NCBI GenBank assembly: GCA_035582835.1 | Contig: JAYKAV010002442.1 | Location: forward strand, 1,308,973-1,372,972 | From: Phoebastria nigripes | Lineage: Eukaryota; Chordata; Aves; Procellariiformes; Diomedeidae | Length of the DNA: 64,000 bases | Direction of reading: 5' to 3' | Part shown: one piece after another, positions 59,741-64,000 of the stretch | Position numbering within the stretch: the stretch's first letter is position 1 | How the letters are laid out: the number at the start of each line of letters is the position of its first letter | The notes under the pieces: model-generated | The model's input: only the letters and a program-made list of their open reading frames with translations | Database searches by the model: none | What the model was told of the DNA's origin: nothing | Translations under genes and position numbers: made by a program

Positions 59741-62700
59741 ATGGCGACGTACGTGAGCGAGCTGGAGGCGGCTAAGAAGAGCCTGAGCGAGGCCCTGGGC
59801 GAGAACGTGAAGCAGTGAGTGCGGCGGGGCGGGGGAGCGGGGCTGAGCCGCCGTGGGGGCGTCCCGCCGGGCCGGGCCGGGCCTGAGAGGGCGGCGCCGG
59901 CCGGGCCTGGGTGCTGCGCGGCCCGTTCGTCTTCTCCCGGCCTTCAGAGGGCCGCGCGTCTGTACCGTGCCTGTGCGGGAGCCTCAGCGCTGGCATGGCC
60001 CCGGGCCTCTTTGCNCTGGTGGGGGAAAGCAGTGGGTTTAGGAACAACGCTTTTCGTTTGGTGTCTGTACCTTCCCCGCTCTTCCCCAGGTACTGGGCCA
60101 ACTTGAAGCTCTGGTTCAAGCAAAAGATCAGTAAGGAGGAGTTTGACCTGGAAGCACGCAGGCTTCTCACGCAAGACAATGGTAAAAAAGCCATCTTGTG
60201 TTTGTTTTCCTGCCGGGTCTAATACTGCCTTGCCCCTGCCAGGCCTGGGGGAGCTCCTCCCTGCTGCGCGTTGCTTCCCNAACAGGGGAATTCCTGTGAG
60301 GAAAATAAGAATGGCCAGGGCTCCGGTAGTAATGGAGGTAAAAAGGTGGGAGGTGCCCTGGCCTGCAGGGGGAAGTCCCTTTGTGGCCCCAGCACTGACA
60401 GGCAATTTGGCCTTGTGTAAATATGGTAAAAAGGTAAAATATGCTGTCCCAGTAACCAAAAAGCCATTTTTTTTATGTTACTGTACAGACCCCCGTCCTT
60501 CCCATACTGCACTCTCCCTTTGGCTGGGACTGAACCAGTGGTGTGGCTGAAGTGGGGGAGGGAACCCCCGAATTCACCTAGGCGATTTTGCAGCAGGCAG
60601 ATCCCCTTCCTGGCCTTTGGGGCTGGCAGGTTGGAGTGCTGAAGGCTGAGATTCCTTCGTCCTCATCTCTGTGTGGGTCTGCAAACATTGGCAAGCGTTG
60701 CGGGGGCTCCTGACTTCCATGTTCATGATCCCTGCAGGGAAGGGCAGGGAGTTTGTTGGTGCTCGGGTTCAAAGGCCTGTAGCCCTCTGACCCTGGCTTG
60801 TGGAGTTCGTCTTCACTCTTTCTAATGTGTAATTACTCACTCTGTGTTCCAGTAACCCTTCTGCGAGGAAGTTGCATTTTATCTAGAACCTATTTGACTT
60901 AACTTCACCTTCCTGGGGCTGGCTCTTACTGGTCCTTTTCTAGCAAAACCAAAAGCCCTGCTACAAGAAGTCTGTGTGGCAGGAGCAACAGTTGATCCTC
61001 CTCAGACTGGCTGAATACACCAGGCATTTCATGTTGCATGCTGTAGGGCTGTGTGGCACACTGAGCAGTGACCTAACTTGTTTCCATGCCATGTGTAGTA
61101 TCCTTTTTGTTAGTGTGGTAGTAGCAGATTCTGAGTCCAGTAGAAGAAAACTCTCAAAAAAACTTAAATTGAAAGTTGTGCCTAGGTAGCTAAGCACGTG
61201 GGGAAGACACAACTGTGGAAGGGCATAGCAAGCTACTTTAAGATTGCTTTGCAGGGGTGCCTCTGGGCACTGACGTGTTGCTAATGAACTGTCTGTCTTT
61301 ACGCAGTCCACTCTCACAACGATTTCCTCCTGGCTATTCTTACCCGATGCCAGATCTTGGTTTCCGCACCAGGTAAGTCCCGAGAAGCCTCATTAAAAAC
61401 AATTGGGTAGTAACGCTTTGCCACGTGTGTGTTTGGTGGGTTTTGTACAAGGCACTCCGATTTTCTGAGCCTTTGTATTCATGGGTTTTTTTGCCACACA
61501 GGCAAAAGGGTAGCAAAGTAGTGATCCAGCTGATTTCAGCAGGGATGCTTTTATAAATAAGCTGCGTGTGCTTGATTAGAGGCTAACGCTGGACTGCTGT
61601 GTGCGATAAGCTGGTTTGATTTCTGGATCAGGTGTGAGCTGAAGTGTAAAGGGAGATGCTGCTTTGTCTTTGATCTGCTTTGCTTACCGCTTCCTCTCTC
61701 TTCTGAACTGGGTGATGCTCTTTNTTCTTCTCTCTGCTGGGGATATCATTTTGGGGAGCTGGATTTTCCTGACTGATCTTGAAATCAAGTACATATCTGA
61801 TAGAAAAATGCTTACTGGGAATGCTTACAGTGAGTCTTGATTGAGCTGTGGCCAATTAACCCAACCTTCTGCAGGAAGTTAACCTTTTAACTTTGTAAGC
61901 ATTTGGAATGGCTGTTCTCAGGGTTGCAAGGTATGTTTTGTTTGGTCTTCAAAAGAACTCTCAATCCAGAGATCTGATGGGAAGGACAACGGAGCTGCAA
62001 TTCAAGATATGAAACTGCTGTGTAGTAAGGGAGGGAACATTGTTGTAGCACTGATGGGCTGAGATCTGAGAGATGAGTTTTTTGAAAGGAGAGATTACCT
62101 GTTACTAGGGTACCTGATGTAGCTAGAGGAAGGAAGAAACACAAAATTTATGGATACCCACAGCTTTTTGTGTTGTCGCTGGTCCTTAACTATACCAGCT
62201 GTGCTAATTAAATGCTAACCTCCCCCACCTCCAAACTTGCTTTGTTTGCTCTTGAACTTTACAAACACCTTTCGAGTCCCAGACTTGTCCTCTTTAGCGG
62301 TCTGTAATTCAGAAGATTTATGTCTAAATCTTGCTGCTCCTTGCTTTTGACTTAGTACTTACAGCTGGATTATAAAAAGAAAGCACAAGAACAGTGATTC
62401 CCCTGTGAATATTACCTGAAGTAGCTGAGTCTAAATTAGGAGGGGGAGGGAGAGAGTGCCTGTGTTCTCTGAGCTCAGCACCGAGCTGATGTGAGTGTTG
62501 GAGTAGAGATCATAGCTCGGAGGTCTTGCTTCTGAGTGGCAGCGGTCAGGTGAGAGCCCATTGCTGTGTGACTAAAGTTGAGGTTGGTTGTTCCTGTGTG
62601 CACCACTCTGTGCTTAACTGTATTGAATGTCATTTGTCTCTTTATCCAGTCACTTAGTCTTGTGCAGCTCTTGGGCAGCCGTCTGGTCAGGCTTCATCTT

Positions 62701-64000
62701 CCCCAGCTGGAATTGCTCAGATTTGTCAGCAAACTCTACCAGCTCCCCAGTACCCCCTTTTTCAAGGCTGTCTAGGAATGTGTTAAAAGCATGAGCCCCA
62801 GCACAAAGCAGTGTGGTGCTCCACAGGTGTCTTCCATATGCTCGTTATTTCCTACCTGACCTTTTTAATTTCAAGTCCTTGCAAGGACTTTTCCTCTTGT
62901 CCCATTGAAGCTCACTCTCCTTAAGAGCCCTTGACGAACCCTTCTTTGTAGTGCTTCAGCAGATCGGTGACAGCACGTAACAGAGTGCTAGCTGACCAGC
63001 TGCCTTACCAAGTGCTGACCAGCGGGTCACCTCCAGTGCTTTCAGGCAGGCTTTTGTTGGCTCTGTGTCCACAGACCTGCGTAAGCCAGCTTGAAAAAAA
63101 AATCAGTTTAATCATGTGTGTGTTCTTAAAGACATGGTTTAGTGCTCTGCAGTTAACAGTACATACTGCTAGTCCCTTCTAGGGTGTCCGTTTTGCTCTC
63201 CTCAGATCAATGCAGAGCGTCCCAACGAATTTGGAGCTAATCTGTACTGAGATACCTCTTCCTGGGCCACTGACTGGTAGATCTATTACACACAGATTTT
63301 ACTTGCCAGTCCACTGTGTGTGGTGTAGCGGATTGTACATGCAAGCCCAGGAAAGTGTAGTATGAGTGGAATACTAGATGTTATATCTAGGTTTCTTTTT
63401 CTTCCCCTAGGTGCCAGTGTGACACCTGCTAGTTTTTTGTTGGTTTTTTTTTCTTTTTTTTTTTTTTTCCCATGTAAGAATGGAAAGCTAACTGGCTTTT
63501 GTCTCCACCACTGTCTTTTGGGTAGAAGGTGTTTACTTCATGATTCATGGAAATAAGTAACTTAAAGAAGTGTGCTTGATGCATTCAGCACGCCATCACA
63601 AGGGTTACTGATGCATGTACTTTCCACCTTTGTGTGAGACAGACAAGGGGGAAAGAACCATCTTTAAAATGCTGGTTTGTATTTTAAAAAAATGGTGTGG
63701 TCAGCATTACAAGTGTACTTGATATTGTGGCATTTGGAATAGGAAACCTTGGAGAAGGTATTTTTAAGGAGCGATTGTAACACATGTTGAACCATGCAAA
63801 AACCCATCTGATCCAAATTTTGCTGCCTCTGGTAGCAGTGGTTCCACTTGGGCTTATAAGGGAACATGGGGTGAACGTGACCCTCTGTGAGAATGCTTTC
63901 CATTCCCACCTCTCATCTGCTTGGGCTGTTGGTCACGTGAACTTCAAATCCCAGTTCAACAGCCCGTGTGGCACGGGATATTTAGGACTTGGTGGAGGGG
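59741..64000 (+). CDS. TADA1: Transcriptional adaptor 1 (SAGA/STAGA subunit), 5' part
   Basis: Core subunit of the SAGA histone acetyltransferase co-activator, homologous to yeast Hfi1/Ada1. Three exons are in the window: 59741-59814, 60090-60181 and 61307-61372; phases match (CA|G Gln, G|TC Val). They encode [50 protein letters not shown] and [20 protein letters not shown], 77 residues of about 335. The last visible exon ends with a good donor (CCAG|GTAAGT) and nothing resembling the next coding exon appears before 64000, so the final 2.6 kb is intron. The start codon context (GGTGGCGATGG) is good. The remainder lies beyond the window. Confidence 0.96.
62580..63120 (-). mobile_element. Ancient CR1-type LINE fragment, antisense
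   Basis: Read on the minus strand, 62700-62850 retains a degraded reverse-transcriptase signature: a trace of the QGSVLGP-type motif around GCTTTGTGCTGGGGCTCATG, followed by a LEKG-like and a SLLTN-like segment in the expected order. The plus strand has the layout familiar from antisense CR1 copies (CAGCAAACTCTACCAGCTCC, then AGCCCCAGCACAAAGCAGTG). Strongly diverged and broken; it lies in a TADA1 intron. Confidence 0.45.

Noticed and set aside
1..64000. tRNA, rRNA, microRNA, CRISPR, bacterial operon or viral coding genes
   Set aside because: No cloverleaf, array, ribosomal RNA or viral ORF recognised; the only retroviral trace is the solo LTR without coding sequence.

Overview
This is animal nuclear DNA, most likely from a bird. 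The genes are vertebrate, split into short exons by GT-AG introns. The left two thirds is very GC-rich and compact, as on avian small chromosomes. Repeats are sparse: a 558-bp solo LTR flanked by a 5-bp target-site duplication, and an old antisense CR1-type LINE remnant. About forty single N bases and two N gaps suggest a short-read draft assembly.

Layout, left to right. Positions 182-14702 (+) carry the 3' part of a coiled-coil Golgi/centrosome scaffold, PDE4DIP (myomegalin), readable through 27 exons to its stop. It converges on PRKAB2 (16310-20834, -), the AMPK beta-2 subunit, complete in seven coding exons, with a CpG-island promoter near 23.3-23.9 kb. Two complete tandem FMO5-like flavin monooxygenase genes follow on the minus strand (24527-29117 and 30830-34368). 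They share an almost identical block with exons 6-8 and the introns between them, and the solo LTR lies between them. After about 4 kb with no recognised gene come a PLPP6-type lipid phosphatase (38422-40544, -) and a FAM78 gene (41300-43673, +), arranged head-to-head over a GC-rich promoter that contains an N gap. FAM78 has a long AU-rich 3' flank. PRDX6 (49884-59438, -) is complete in five exons and is head-to-head with TADA1 (59741 onward, +), whose first three exons are in the window.

The gene order joins two sets that are separate on human 1q: PDE4DIP-PRKAB2-FMO5 (1q21) and FAM78B-TADA1-PRDX6 (1q24-25). These are separate housekeeping and metabolic genes: signalling scaffold, energy sensing, xenobiotic and lipid oxidation, isoprenoid-phosphate hydrolysis, peroxide defence and transcription co-activation. 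They do not form one pathway. The most notable observations are the gene-conversion mosaic of the FMO pair, the intron-bearing PLPP6-type gene paired with FAM78, a GC-AG intron in PDE4DIP, and the bidirectional PRDX6/TADA1 promoter with a perfect NRF1 palindrome. I found no evidence of a wholly new system.
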